Notes under the pieces: model-generated
Told to the model about the DNA's origin: nothing
The model's input: only the letters and a program-made list of their open reading frames with translations
The model's database searches: none
Program-made: the position numbers and the translations under genes
From: a virus
IMG/VR virus record: IMGVR_UViG_3300008106_000007
Location: 1-40,681 of that record
DNA: 40,681 bases
Strand: one strand, 5' to 3'
In this document: positions 7,370 to 18,185 of the stretch, piece by piece
How the letters are laid out: every line of letters starts with the position of its first letter
Position numbering within the stretch: the first letter of the stretch is position 1

Positions 7370-10092
7370 TGGCAGAATTTATTGAATTTCTTTCAGCAAA
7401 TGCTTTAAAAGAACTTGAACTTGCTAACAAAGAATTAGTAACTATGGTTGCTAATGTTGACAATGTAGGTAAAAAGATGAAAAATATATCTACTCCGAGC
7501 GGTTCGGATAGTGCCATTAAATCATTAACAGACCAATACAAGCAACAAGAAAAAGTCATACAATCACTTCAACAAAAATTACAACGTGCAAGTGAACAAC
7601 AAGTGAAAAATGTAGAACGTACAAGAATTGCTGAATTAAAACTTGCTCAGGATAGAGAAAAAGCATTCGACAAATTTGAAAAAGGATATGCTAAAGAACA
7701 AAAACTATTAAACGCTTCTTTAAATGTTTATAATAAAACACAAAGACAATTAAATTTAGTTCAAACCGCTTACAATAATTTAGCAACTAGAAAAGAAAGA
7801 TATAATAATTTAAGTGCAACAGAAGAAATGCGTTTAAAAACGCTACAAACTTTAAGTGAAAAATACAATAACACTTTAAAGGCTGTTGATGCAACTGTTG
7901 GAAAGCATACAAGAAATGTAGGTAATTACGCAAGTGCTTTTAATCCTGTTAGTAATTCTGTTAATCAATTAACTAGAGAGATGCCAGCTTTTGCAAATAG
8001 TGTTCAAACGGGGTTTATGGCAATATCTAACAACTTGCCTATTTTCTTTGACGCTATGCAACAAGCAATAGCACAACAGAAAGAATTACAAGCACAGGGT
8101 AAACCTAGTAAAAATGCTTTACAAATATTAGCAGGCGGACTATTTACATTAGGTACTGCATTAAGTGTTGGAGTTACTTTATTAACTCTTTTTGGTCCAA
8201 AAATTGTTGAATTTATAGCAGGTTCAAAAGCTAAAAAAGAAGCAATTGAAGCAGAGAAAAAAGCATTAGAAGAAAAAAACCAAGCAGAAAAACAAGCATA
8301 CGAACAACAAGTACAATATGCTAGTTCAGAAATTAGCAGAAGTAAAATTTTATTAGAAACTGCAAAAAATGTTTCATTAAGCTATAAAGAAAGAGTAAAA
8401 GCAGTTAATGAGTTACAATCTCGTTATCCTGACTATTTAGGTAATTTAAGTAAAGAAGAAATATTAGCAGGTAAAACAGCAGATGCAGAATATCGTTTAA
8501 ATGATGCTTTAATGAAAAGAGCTATGTTTTTAGCTGTTAAAGACAAAATCGCAGAAGTAACTAAGAAATTAGTAGATTCTGAAATGGAATACGCTCAAAC
8601 AATAAATACTTCTACTGATGCAAATGAGTTATATGATATTCAACAAAATAAAAATGCTAAAACAAAAGGTAACTTAAGAATGCTTACTGAACAAGAAGCA
8701 GAAGGTATAAAAGGCAATACCATATTAGCAAATAAGTATAATGAAACATTAAAAAAAGAGGGTATGGCGTATTTAGACGCAAGAACTCGAAAAGCGCTAA
8801 AAAATGTTGAAACAAATAATGAATTACAAATATTATTTAAGTTATTAAATCAATATGCAAAATATGCTAATGTTGTAGTTGAAGATACAAAAAATACTAA
8901 AATAAATACAAAATCAATTAAAGATAATAATGATGCAAGAGAAAAAGTAAGATTTTCACTAGTTGGTTCTGTTGAATGGTTTGAAAAGTTAAAAAGTGCT
9001 TTAATTGAAGAACAAAGTCAGTTATCACAAAATAATGAAAAATGGAGTGAATATCAAAAAAGAATTGATACTGTTCAGGATTCAATTGACAAAATAAAAA
9101 ACGCTTATAAAGAATTAGAGGGTGTTTCTTTAGATTTAGGAGGTTCTGAATTTCTTACCGATGAAGATGGTGACGCATTAATGAAAGCTGGAGAAGAATT
9201 AAGAGCGTTATTAAAAGAGTTTAAACAAGGCTTTATAGACGACTTTTCAAATCAAAGTGGGTTTAGTGGTATTCTTGATATTTTATCAGGTGGTTTAGAT
9301 AAATTTGAGGGGGATGCGGTTTCAACAGCATTAGCAGTATCCGAAGCATTCCAACAAGCGTTTAATACTATTTCTGAATATTCAAATGCTAACTACGAGC
9401 AAATGTATCGTAATTTAAAACAGCAAAAAGATGTAGCAGTACTATTAACTGGGCAAAGCACAACGGCAAGGGAAGAAATAGAAAAACAATATGAAGAAAG
9501 ACGCAGAATAATACAAAGACGACAAGCGGAAAGTCAAAAGCGTTTAGCAATGTTTAATATTGTAACTGATACAGCACAAGCTATTTTAGCAACATTTGCA
9601 AAGTCAGGATTTCTAGAGGGATTGCCTTTAGCTATTGCAATGGGAGCAATCGGAGCAGTTCAGTTAGCAATGGTAGCAAATCAGCCAATACCAGCATTTG
9701 AAAAAGGAGGGATTCACGATGGCGGTTTAATGTTAGTTAATGATGGTAAAGGTTCTAACTATCAAGAAAAAGTAGTAACGCCAGATGGTAAAGTAATCGA
9801 GCCAAAAGGTAGAAATGTAGTAATGAATGCACCAAAAGGAACGCAAATTTTTACACACGACCAATGGCTAAATAATATTCTTTTAAGTAATGGAATTGAA
9901 GCAACTAATCAAACAATTGTAAAAGGTGGAATTTCTAAAGAAGAAATGCGTGACGTAATGTCACAGTTTGCGAATAAAGACAGTTATCATTTTAGCATTG
10001 ACGAGGGCGGAATAAACAAAACTATCATGCGAGGAACAAGTAAAACAAATATTTTAAATAGTAGATTAAGAATTAAATCAAACAATGTATAA
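7369..10092 (+). CDS. Tail tape-measure protein
   Basis: 907 aa. Residues 20-180 are coiled coil (Gln/Lys/Glu heptads). Hydrophobic segments lie near 225-290 (AGGLFTLGTALSVGVTLLTL) and 730-770 (TAQAILATFAKS, LPLAIAMGAIGAVQLA). The C-terminal region has the GGxxxGG-type pattern IHDGGLMLVNDGKG with a later FTHDQWL, typical of Bacteroidetes tape-measure proteins. It is the longest gene of the window; its length should set the tail length. It overlaps both neighbours by one base, as expected for a co-translated tail operon. Confidence 0.85.
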   Translation: MAEFIEFLSANALKELELANKELVTMVANVDNVGKKMKNISTPSGSDSAIKSLTDQYKQQEKVIQSLQQKLQRASEQQVKNVERTRIAELKLAQDREKAFDKFEKGYAKEQKLLNASLNVYNKTQRQLNLVQTAYNNLATRKERYNNLSATEEMRLKTLQTLSEKYNNTLKAVDATVGKHTRNVGNYASAFNPVSNSVNQLTREMPAFANSVQTGFMAISNNLPIFFDAMQQAIAQQKELQAQGKPSKNALQILAGGLFTLGTALSVGVTLLTLFGPKIVEFIAGSKAKKEAIEAEKKALEEKNQAEKQAYEQQVQYASSEISRSKILLETAKNVSLSYKERVKAVNELQSRYPDYLGNLSKEEILAGKTADAEYRLNDALMKRAMFLAVKDKIAEVTKKLVDSEMEYAQTINTSTDANELYDIQQNKNAKTKGNLRMLTEQEAEGIKGNTILANKYNETLKKEGMAYLDARTRKALKNVETNNELQILFKLLNQYAKYANVVVEDTKNTKINTKSIKDNNDAREKVRFSLVGSVEWFEKLKSALIEEQSQLSQNNEKWSEYQKRIDTVQDSIDKIKNAYKELEGVSLDLGGSEFLTDEDGDALMKAGEELRALLKEFKQGFIDDFSNQSGFSGILDILSGGLDKFEGDAVSTALAVSEAFQQAFNTISEYSNANYEQMYRNLKQQKDVAVLLTGQSTTAREEIEKQYEERRRIIQRRQAESQKRLAMFNIVTDTAQAILATFAKSGFLEGLPLAIAMGAIGAVQLAMVANQPIPAFEKGGIHDGGLMLVNDGKGSNYQEKVVTPDGKVIEPKGRNVVMNAPKGTQIFTHDQWLNNILLSNGIEATNQTIVKGGISKEEMRDVMSQFANKDSYHFSIDEGGINKTIMRGTSKTNILNSRLRIKSNNV

Positions 10093-12716
10093 TGGACGGA
10101 ATTAACTTTAAATTTTACCTTAACTTCAAAAATGATTCAATTGGTAGAATAGAAATATCCGAGCCTGTTGGATTTGATGGTGCTACTTTTACAATCGAAC
10201 AAGATTCTAAAAGATATGGTAGAGATGTAGCGTATGGTAGTGAGGAAGTTTCACTATCTTTTTTTGAGGGAGTTTATGATAATGGTTTGACGCATTGTTT
10301 TGATTTATTAGTAAGATATTATTCAGACTATGGTTTTGAAAGCGAAGTTGAATTTATTGTAAATAAAAATGGATTAGACTTTGTAATAGGTTTATTAGAC
10401 TACCAATTAGCAGAAACAGACCAAATAACGCACTTTAAAACTAAAGTAATACAAAATACTAACCAAGCAATTGTAAAGCGTAGAGCTGATGTAAATGTTG
10501 ATGTGTTTAGTGATACAGATTTAGACGACAATCCAATTACACCAGTTACAACGCAAAAGATTTTATTGAAAGCTAAACCAGTTTTGCAAAAAAGCAAGTG
10601 GGAGGTTTCGCAAGATACTTTTTTTACTGAAGCTGGATTTTTTTTACCTACTTTTTGGAATAATATGCAAAACATAATAATTAGCGGTATAGAAGATTCT
10701 TTAACTTTTTTTGATTTTGCAATAACTGGAAATTCAGAAACTCCATTCATTAGAGATGTCGGAAAAATAATTAAGGCAAAAGGAAGTTTAACTAATTTAA
10801 AAATAAAATACACATTTAAAGTTAGTTATAGAGCTGAAGTTATAACGCCAAGTATAGATTATGACCCTTTTCAATTCGCGTTAAAAGTTTTTAAAACTGA
10901 CAATACCTCTTCTGATTGGTTAACTGCTGTAAATACGGCGCACTTTTTATTTATAAGTCCTTTATTTTACGACAACAATGAGGGTACTTATGATATGGTT
11001 TTAGAATACACGTTTCCATCTTTGAATGATGGAGATTATTTATACGTTTTAGGGCAAACTCAGTCAATAGGTGCTTCTGGTAGTCAAAGAGGTATTATAT
11101 TTAATGATATGGGTAGTAAATTAGAAATAGAAGCCACATCAACAGCAATCGATTCGGTTATTGAAGGTGTGCGACACATTGACTATGTGAAACAATGTTT
11201 TAAATCAGCTACAGGATTAAACGTTATTGCTCCTAAATATGATATTGGCGGACAATTTTACAATAACTTTGTTTTTAATGGTAAGTTAATAAGACAATTT
11301 ACAGACCAAGCATTTTACGGAACTATCAAAGAAAATGTATCTCAATTAGTTGAATTAAATAGCGATTATCAAATTAACAAAGACACTGTTTATATCGGGC
11401 AATATAATGATTTTTATACTAACAATGAAATAGGTGCTTTTTTAACAGCTCCAGATCAAAGTTTTAAAAGTGCTTTTAACGATAGATATTCTATTAATAA
11501 AATGGAATATAAATATAAATCATTTGAGCAAGATAAAGACGAGAGCAACACAATAGACGCTATTCATACTTCGACACAATGGCTATTACCAAATAAGCAA
11601 GTTGAGAATAATTTAAAGATAGAAGTTGATTTTGTGCGTGACCCTTTTGAAATAGAAAGTGCAAGACGACAAGGAATATTTACAAAAGATACAACATCTT
11701 TAAGCAATGACGACAAAGTTTATATTATTGATGTTATCGAATTAGCACCAAACACAAGAAATAATTTTACAGCTGTTTTACAATATCAATACTCAAACAA
11801 TGATAATACATTTAAGATACTTACAAATGGTTCTTTTAATTGGACTTTATTAGGGTTTAATGTAGGTAACACAATAAAAGTAAACGGTGTTGATTATGTT
11901 GTGCAAGCGTATGAAGGAAGTGTTATTACTTTAACATATACAGGAACAATCAACAATACAGGTTCAGAAGTATTTACAATTGATTACCCTCTTACGAATG
12001 TAAGATGGCAAAATAGAACAAATCAAGAGTTTAATTTAATTGAAAATATTGAAATTGGTAACAATTTTAGTAACTTACAATATTCAATAGGTCGTAATTT
12101 AGAACATTGGTATTCATATTTAAAAACAGCGTGCAAATTTAGACAATTAGATAAAATAAAAAACACTTACTTTAAATCAAACGGACTTGCAACAACACAA
12201 TTTAGAAGCGGAAATATTATTACAGAAAATGATGATATATTAGTGTCGAATTTGGGTGATCCTATTTTGTCGCCTTATGTTTACACTACTAAATTAGTTG
12301 CCGATTACAACGATGTATTAAACGTTCTTAAATTAATGGAAACTATCAATTTAGACAACTCAATAGGTGGTTTTGTTAGAGTAATGGATAATGAGTTCAG
12401 AATGGCTAAAATTTACCCTACTAAACTACCTTATAAATGGGCTACTGCTGAATTAGATTTAACAGGAGAAGTAAAACAAGATTCTGAATATTTAGAAATA
12501 ACGTCAACCGAAAGCGATTTAATTATTATAGATGAGGTGGGTTACGACACACATATAATAAAACCTTTATCTTTAAGAACTGAAAGCGACTACATACAAA
12601 TATTAGATAAAAGAGGAATAGCTTTAAATAATTTAATAAAATTTGATAAAGTAAGAGTTAATTCAAATATTTTTAGTAATATTGTAGAGCTTTCAGATCA
12701 ACTATTATCGTTGTGA
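10092..12716 (+). CDS. Distal tail / baseplate hub protein
   Basis: 874 aa, immediately after the tape measure, where distal-tail (Dit) and tail-associated proteins are encoded. The first 130 residues (starting GINFKFYLNFKNDSIGRIEISEPVGFD in two parts of the N-terminus) form a beta-rich start typical of hub proteins in this phage group. The remainder is long, beta-rich and asparagine-rich, without obvious peptidase motifs. Assigned from position, size and composition. Confidence 0.6.
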   Translation: MDGINFKFYLNFKNDSIGRIEISEPVGFDGATFTIEQDSKRYGRDVAYGSEEVSLSFFEGVYDNGLTHCFDLLVRYYSDYGFESEVEFIVNKNGLDFVIGLLDYQLAETDQITHFKTKVIQNTNQAIVKRRADVNVDVFSDTDLDDNPITPVTTQKILLKAKPVLQKSKWEVSQDTFFTEAGFFLPTFWNNMQNIIISGIEDSLTFFDFAITGNSETPFIRDVGKIIKAKGSLTNLKIKYTFKVSYRAEVITPSIDYDPFQFALKVFKTDNTSSDWLTAVNTAHFLFISPLFYDNNEGTYDMVLEYTFPSLNDGDYLYVLGQTQSIGASGSQRGIIFNDMGSKLEIEATSTAIDSVIEGVRHIDYVKQCFKSATGLNVIAPKYDIGGQFYNNFVFNGKLIRQFTDQAFYGTIKENVSQLVELNSDYQINKDTVYIGQYNDFYTNNEIGAFLTAPDQSFKSAFNDRYSINKMEYKYKSFEQDKDESNTIDAIHTSTQWLLPNKQVENNLKIEVDFVRDPFEIESARRQGIFTKDTTSLSNDDKVYIIDVIELAPNTRNNFTAVLQYQYSNNDNTFKILTNGSFNWTLLGFNVGNTIKVNGVDYVVQAYEGSVITLTYTGTINNTGSEVFTIDYPLTNVRWQNRTNQEFNLIENIEIGNNFSNLQYSIGRNLEHWYSYLKTACKFRQLDKIKNTYFKSNGLATTQFRSGNIITENDDILVSNLGDPILSPYVYTTKLVADYNDVLNVLKLMETINLDNSIGGFVRVMDNEFRMAKIYPTKLPYKWATAELDLTGEVKQDSEYLEITSTESDLIIIDEVGYDTHIIKPLSLRTESDYIQILDKRGIALNNLIKFDKVRVNSNIFSNIVELSDQLLSL

Positions 12717-12730
12717 TAGCGTAGATTATT

Positions 12731-13882
12731 ATGGACTATTCTTTTATTAGATTTAGCGAAACATTAGCAGAGGCGAACTTACTTAAAGATTCGCCTTTGT
12801 CAAATATTCGCTACAATGAAGTAATACAATTGTTACCTAACGAAATTTATTTACAAAAAACCAATATAGCAAGTGGAATTTCTTTTGATGGGGACTTACA
12901 GGTTTTAGTAGTTGATTGTAGTGATAAAACTTTGGCAGATATTACTGAAAATGTATCCGTTTACGAGTATATCGATAGCGATGGTATTAATCAATTAGAT
13001 ATAGAATTTTATAAATTAGGGGTTGATTTTTATAAAAAGCCAGTACATATAAAATTAAAAAACATCTATACTGATGAATCTTTTTATTCAAATTCTATTT
13101 TTATAACGGAATATGAAAAAGAAAAAACAACCCGATTTGATTATTTTAATCATAAAAAATTTTTTGGAATTTCGTATGACAAAACTAATTTTTACCAATC
13201 AATTAGATTGCAATTGTGGTTTGACAAATTAGAAGATAAAACCGAAGTTAGCGACTATTACCAAATTAGCAACGGAAATACAATTAGCACACGACCACTT
13301 TATAAACAAGTTGAAATATATGCTTGTGAAATGATGTCAAACTTTGTTTTTGAACGTGCAAACATTATGCTTTTGCACGATATTATATTTGTTGATGGTG
13401 TGCGAATGACAAATAAAACCACTCTAAAAAGTGGTGAACGCATCAAAAGTTCTAATATTTTTAAAACGCAAACAAGTATTTTCAAAAACTACAAAGAAAC
13501 TTATTTGCCAATTGCTAATATTTTTGAGCCTTTGGCAATTACTGAAAAATACCCATTTGGAACCTTGACTTTAAGCAGTTTTTTAGAAAAATTAACTATA
13601 ACTTTCAATAGAAACGTTTTTATAGGATTTGGGACGATAAAAATTTACAATAGTTCAGATGTAGTTGTTTTTTCATTTGTGCCTTTGCATAGCGAGGTAA
13701 CTTCAAATGTTTACGAAAAAACAGGAATTACAACGCTTACAAATGGAACTTATAGGGTAGAAATTTCAGAGGGAACTTTTTACAATAGATTAGATATTAT
13801 GCCTTTCACGAGTTGGGAGTTTAAATTAGTTAATGGGGACTATTCAAGCGAAGATTATTCAAGTGATTATTTAATAAATTAA
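12731..13882 (+). CDS. Baseplate / upper fibre structural protein
   Basis: 383 aa with many short beta strands and aromatic residues. No enzyme motif is seen. The C-terminal 110 residues (from about PLAITEKYPFGTLTLSS) look like a separate Ig-like or carbohydrate-binding-like beta domain. It lies between the hub gene and the fibre-type genes, so a structural role at the tail tip is likely. Confidence 0.5.
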   Translation: MDYSFIRFSETLAEANLLKDSPLSNIRYNEVIQLLPNEIYLQKTNIASGISFDGDLQVLVVDCSDKTLADITENVSVYEYIDSDGINQLDIEFYKLGVDFYKKPVHIKLKNIYTDESFYSNSIFITEYEKEKTTRFDYFNHKKFFGISYDKTNFYQSIRLQLWFDKLEDKTEVSDYYQISNGNTISTRPLYKQVEIYACEMMSNFVFERANIMLLHDIIFVDGVRMTNKTTLKSGERIKSSNIFKTQTSIFKNYKETYLPIANIFEPLAITEKYPFGTLTLSSFLEKLTITFNRNVFIGFGTIKIYNSSDVVVFSFVPLHSEVTSNVYEKTGITTLTNGTYRVEISEGTFYNRLDIMPFTSWEFKLVNGDYSSEDYSSDYLIN

Positions 13883-13885
13883 GAT

Positions 13886-14371
13886 ATGACAAAAGCAGAA
13901 ATAGAAAATTTAATAAACACTAATTTAGCCGATGGGTCGGGTATTTTAGCAGAACAACATAGAGAGGTAGAAGATGCTTTGATGAATGAATTGTATGGCA
14001 CTATATTTACTGAAGACAGAGATACTACTTCGGCATCAAGCAGAATTACAACACCAAATGGTCTTAAAACAAGCTTATTATATCGTATTCATATCTTGAA
14101 ACAAGGAAGATTAGTAATTATAAAGGGTTTTGTTTGGAACAAAACCAGTTCTATTATATCAAATAATTTATCAAATTATTTTGTATTTGAAATAGTTGAT
14201 TCAGAATATTTGCCAGACACATCAAGCACTAATACTGCTTTCCCAATAGCACTAGGTACATTTGTTGAACTCAATAGAACTGGTTATCCATCAGAGAATA
14301 AATTTTATTGCAATCAATTAGCATCAGGGCAGAGAATAACTTTTAATATTCAATACTTTACAAAAGATTAA
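13886..14371 (+). CDS. Tail-tip / fibre-associated protein
   Basis: 161 aa. The N-terminus, AEIENLINTNLADGSGILAEQHREVEDALMNELY, is a pattern found at the start of many Bacteroidetes phage fibre proteins, where it probably attaches the fibre. The rest is beta-rich. It is followed after 2 bp by another fibre-type gene. A short fibre or adapter is the best guess. Confidence 0.5.
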   Translation: MTKAEIENLINTNLADGSGILAEQHREVEDALMNELYGTIFTEDRDTTSASSRITTPNGLKTSLLYRIHILKQGRLVIIKGFVWNKTSSIISNNLSNYFVFEIVDSEYLPDTSSTNTAFPIALGTFVELNRTGYPSENKFYCNQLASGQRITFNIQYFTKD

Positions 14372-14373
14372 AT

Positions 14374-15411
14374 ATGGAAAATTTAGTAAACATAACAAAT
14401 CAAGCAAATAGATATTCTAAAAATTTATTTTCAGAACAAAGTTTGATTAATGATAATTCTGTAATTAATTATAATTACAATACTGTTTCAGGTGGTTATA
14501 CATTATCTGAAAAAGACAGCTTTACAGGAGTTTCTAAAGCAATGAAAGCTTATGTATTTCAAGATGTAATTAGTGGAATTAGTGTAGATTTTGATTTGGC
14601 TGATGCGTTAAAATACACAGCGGACAAAGATGGAAATTATATTTTTCAGTATTCTTTTATGTTTACTGAAATTAATGCAAATCCTGACACATTAGTAGAT
14701 TTCAATGTTAAAATGTTTAAAAAAAGTATTTTAGTTGAAACCTTTACAAATACCATTAATTTACACGAATTTGAAATAAACAAATACTATAATTTCGCTC
14801 AAAGTTTTGATTTAGATGAGGGGGATTTAGTGGATTTTTCTTTTTCATTAGAGCGCCCTAGTATAGGTCCCCCAAATTTTAATTTTGAAGTTTGTTTTGA
14901 TGGTTTCAAATTAGAAAAAAATAGCTACAATTTTAGCAATATTGGAATCCCAAGCTTTTATAGTTTGCCAGTTACTAAAATAACAGGGTGGCAAAGTAAA
15001 GTAGATACTATAAATTCACAGAATTTAACCGAAAATACAGATAATTTAATAGCTTTTACAGGAGTTGATGCTTATAACGAAATCAATAATTTAATGGACT
15101 CTGTCGGCAAAATAACGCCTAAAAATGTAAACGATGCTATTTGTGTAGATTTTGTTTTTAGCTTTCCATCTCCGTCTGGAACAAATGATTTCTTAAGCGT
15201 GAAATTAAAAGTAAATGGAATTGTTTATCGTGCTCAAAGTTTTAATATATTAGAACCAATAGGAGAAACAAATTATGTAAGTGTTTCATTCAGTTTATCA
15301 GTAATGGAAGATTTTAAAGAATTTGGCGGATTAATATATGTTAATCCAAGTACAAATATTACTATTTCTAATCGTTATTTGCAAGTAACAAGAACACACA
15401 AAGGGCAATGA
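14374..15411 (+). CDS. Putative tail fibre protein
   Basis: 345 aa. Two beta-sandwich-like halves (about 40-180 and 195-340) show similar patterning, each with a long strand set ending in a Phe/Ser-rich segment (FSFSLERP; VSFSLSVMEDF). This suggests an internal duplication of a carbohydrate-binding-like domain. Its stop overlaps the next start (ATGA at 15408-15411). Confidence 0.45.
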   Translation: MENLVNITNQANRYSKNLFSEQSLINDNSVINYNYNTVSGGYTLSEKDSFTGVSKAMKAYVFQDVISGISVDFDLADALKYTADKDGNYIFQYSFMFTEINANPDTLVDFNVKMFKKSILVETFTNTINLHEFEINKYYNFAQSFDLDEGDLVDFSFSLERPSIGPPNFNFEVCFDGFKLEKNSYNFSNIGIPSFYSLPVTKITGWQSKVDTINSQNLTENTDNLIAFTGVDAYNEINNLMDSVGKITPKNVNDAICVDFVFSFPSPSGTNDFLSVKLKVNGIVYRAQSFNILEPIGETNYVSVSFSLSVMEDFKEFGGLIYVNPSTNITISNRYLQVTRTHKGQ

Positions 15412-16703
15412 TTAAATTACAAATAAGAAGAAAAACGGCTAAAGTTTGGCAACACTTTATAACAAATGGTAGCGACTTTATTATTTCAAAATGCTATTGT
15501 AAAACTAATGGCGATAAGTTTCGAGTTGTCGAAGATGGAGGAACTCAAAAGAATGAATATAATTTTGACGAAATAGAAGTTTATGACGACTTAAATAGCG
15601 GAATAGCTGAAACGTTTACAAGTTCTTTAAAGCTTATGGAACGTTTATCTGCATTAGGATATGTGGGTTTTAATAAAGATGGAGATGTTGTAATAGCTGA
15701 CTTAATCAGTACAGACCCATCTAATGCTATTGAAGAAGGTACTGATAATAAATTATTTGTACCTGTTTCAATTGGTGGTGGTATTGAATCTGTTAATGGG
15801 TCAATGGTAGATAATACAGACCCTTTAAATCCTATAATTGAAAGTGATTCTGATAAACAAGATACTTTAAACGCTATTAATTTAGGTCAAATAATTTCCG
15901 ATGATTTAGCTATTAAATCTACTCCAAGTCCTGATGATAAAATTGTAATATGGAATAGCATTACAGCAGAAGCTGCAACTGCTGAATTTAGTTCTTTTTC
16001 TAAATTTGATATTTTCGACTTACAAAAATATTCAATTTACGCATGGCGACCTTTACCGGATGGCTGGTATGGATTTACAATCCCTGCGGCTGTTGGAAAT
16101 ATAGATTTTATAGGTCCGTCTTTTACTGGGAATGATTTTATAAAAGCAGTTAGGCAAATAAGAAGAAGCTTTTCTACTTCGGGTCGTTCTGTGGAGTTTT
16201 ACGAACCTAGTTCCAGACAAACAAGTGTAGGAGATGGTTTCTATTTTTCTATGAAGTTTGGAAATGAAGATGTGGCTTATGTTGAAAACGCTCGTTTATT
16301 TGCTGGTTTAACAGCAGGATTGGCAGCTATTGGAAACGTTAACCCAAGTACTTTAGCAAGAATAATTGGAGTTGGTGCTGATAGTGGAGATACTAATTTA
16401 CAATTTATGCACAATAATAGTGCTGGAACTGCTGTAAAAGTAAATTTAGGTTCTGATTTTCCAGCTAATACAAATGCAACTGATTTGTATTGTTTGCAAA
16501 TGTATAATATTCCAGCAAGCACTTCTATTTGGTATAAAGTTATTAATATTTCAACTAAAAGAGAAACAGCATGGACAGAAGTTACAACAGAATTACCAGA
16601 GACTAATGTCGCTTTGGTTCCGCATTGTTGGAGAAATAACGGAACAAATGCATTATCTGTTAGACTTGCATTAGTAGATTTAACCATTTATAAACGAATT
16701 TAA
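15408..16703 (+). CDS. Putative receptor-binding tail fibre protein
   Basis: 431 aa. The N-terminal 70 residues form a small beta domain. The central part contains SIGGGIESVNGSMVDNTDPLNP (in two pieces, near residue 120), a linker motif found in many Bacteroidetes phage fibres before the receptor-binding domain. Residues 210-431 form a beta-rich C-terminal domain that may bind a surface glycan. Last large protein of the tail block, where host-range genes usually sit. Confidence 0.55.
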   Translation: MIKLQIRRKTAKVWQHFITNGSDFIISKCYCKTNGDKFRVVEDGGTQKNEYNFDEIEVYDDLNSGIAETFTSSLKLMERLSALGYVGFNKDGDVVIADLISTDPSNAIEEGTDNKLFVPVSIGGGIESVNGSMVDNTDPLNPIIESDSDKQDTLNAINLGQIISDDLAIKSTPSPDDKIVIWNSITAEAATAEFSSFSKFDIFDLQKYSIYAWRPLPDGWYGFTIPAAVGNIDFIGPSFTGNDFIKAVRQIRRSFSTSGRSVEFYEPSSRQTSVGDGFYFSMKFGNEDVAYVENARLFAGLTAGLAAIGNVNPSTLARIIGVGADSGDTNLQFMHNNSAGTAVKVNLGSDFPANTNATDLYCLQMYNIPASTSIWYKVINISTKRETAWTEVTTELPETNVALVPHCWRNNGTNALSVRLALVDLTIYKRI

Positions 16704-16705
16704 TT

Positions 16706-17308
16706 ATGTACACAAGAAGTTTACTTACGAATAAGTTATATTTTGATGGCGTAGAAGTTCCACAAGATGATACGACTGAAATGTTTCAAGATTACTTATC
16801 TTACATTCAAGCCAATGGAATGGTTACAGAAGTTGAAAGCACTCCAGAAGAAATAAAAGCTAAAAAAATTAATGATTTAACGTTAAGAATTACCAATGCT
16901 TTTACTTTATTACGTCAAAGAGCTTTAGCGTCATCAATCGGAAAACCAATTGCTTTAGGTTGGGAATATATCAAAGAGCAAGCCGACCAATACAAGTATA
17001 AATACGCAGTTGTTAATGGCGATATTATAGACGCTAATATGATGGCTTCAATTGAAGATGAAGCGTTAGATTTAGGAATTACGGTACAGCAAATAAAAGA
17101 TTTAATCAAATATAGATTTTTGCAAGGTCAGTCATCTTATTTATTTTTTACAGGAATGATTGAAAGAGGTCGTACAAAGGCATTGACTAAACTCGAAGCG
17201 TTAGATTTTGAAAGCTCCGAAGCTGTTGTTTCTTTAATGGAAAATGTACCCGAAGTTTTATCGATGGAAGATGCACAAGCTTTAAATAACCAAATGTTAG
17301 CGATATGA
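16706..17308 (+). CDS. Tail fibre assembly-like / tail-end protein
   Basis: 200 aa, mostly helical. The first 50 residues read like the start of fibre-assembly proteins (LTNKLYFDGVEVPQDDTTEMFQDYLSYI). The rest is a helical bundle. No known catalytic motif. Overlaps the next membrane-protein gene as ATGA (17305-17308). A chaperone for the fibre is inferred from position. Confidence 0.4.
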   Translation: MYTRSLLTNKLYFDGVEVPQDDTTEMFQDYLSYIQANGMVTEVESTPEEIKAKKINDLTLRITNAFTLLRQRALASSIGKPIALGWEYIKEQADQYKYKYAVVNGDIIDANMMASIEDEALDLGITVQQIKDLIKYRFLQGQSSYLFFTGMIERGRTKALTKLEALDFESSEAVVSLMENVPEVLSMEDAQALNNQMLAI

Positions 17309-17745
17309 TTTACTTAGTTACGGCAATAACACTTTTTATTTTTTGGTATCTAAATAAGAAATCAAAAAATAATTTTTTCTATCAAGATGAAAAAGTAATA
17401 AGACAAAAGTTAAATCTTTGTTTAGAAGTGTGTAATGATTTTGAATGGTCGCCAGTCGATAAAATTAAATTAAGAATATCATTTGAACACTTTATTTTGA
17501 ATCCTAATGAGTTTAACGGAACAAGTGTTATAAATGATAATTGGGTAATAAAAGGTTTAGAGCCTGAAAGCGTAATTCACGATTACGATTGGATAACATC
17601 AAAAAGTTTAAAGCAATTATTAATATCGAATTTAGAGTATGTTAAAAGACTTAGAAAAAGAAATGTGAATTGGTTTTGGTGTTGGGTATTTATTTTTGTA
17701 AGTTTGAATATTGTAGGAATTTTTAAATCAATAAAATATATATAG
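17305..17745 (+). CDS. Membrane protein with N- and C-terminal TM segments
   Basis: 146 aa. Hydrophobic segments lie at about residues 2-17 (IYLVTAITLFIFWYL) and 122-142 (WFWCWVFIFVSLNIVGIF), with a charged soluble middle. It is the first of four small membrane genes before the endolysin. A lysis or superinfection-exclusion role is possible but cannot be chosen from sequence. Confidence 0.5.
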   Translation: MIYLVTAITLFIFWYLNKKSKNNFFYQDEKVIRQKLNLCLEVCNDFEWSPVDKIKLRISFEHFILNPNEFNGTSVINDNWVIKGLEPESVIHDYDWITSKSLKQLLISNLEYVKRLRKRNVNWFWCWVFIFVSLNIVGIFKSIKYI

Positions 17746-17747
17746 TT

Positions 17748-18185
17748 ATGGCAGTATTAAATGGGTGTTCACTTTGCAGACCAGCAAGCTACATAAAAAG
17801 CAAATTAGAAGATAATAAAAGACCGTTTTTGGTTTATTCAATTTTCGTAATACTTTTAATAGAGTGGTTCAGTATTATTTATTTGAAATTATTTCACGGT
17901 GTTACAAATGTAACAACTGATTTTTACGATGCTAAAATAGCTCCATTATTGACTAATTTAGCGTTGTTTATTTTGTTGTTTTCTCTATTCCTTTGGAAAG
18001 ATAGGTTACATTTTTGCTTTAGAAAATCAGCAACTACTTTTTATTTATCATGTTACTACTTGTTTAATGCAATAGCTGTATTATTTTGCCTTAACGCATC
18101 GATTTACTATGAAGTTATCGCTTATGGTTTTTTAGGTGTTGCAACGTTCTTATTTTTTGTTTCATTGTTAAATAGTAGAAAATGA
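17748..18185 (+). CDS. Four-TM membrane protein
   Basis: 145 aa with four predicted membrane helices (about 27-48, 65-85, 94-115, 121-141) and a short cytoplasmic N-terminus carrying CSLCRP and basic residues. Overlaps the next gene (ATGA at 18182-18185). No holin family is recognised; the location next to the endolysin keeps that possibility open. Confidence 0.5.
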   Translation: MAVLNGCSLCRPASYIKSKLEDNKRPFLVYSIFVILLIEWFSIIYLKLFHGVTNVTTDFYDAKIAPLLTNLALFILLFSLFLWKDRLHFCFRKSATTFYLSCYYLFNAIAVLFCLNASIYYEVIAYGFLGVATFLFFVSLLNSRK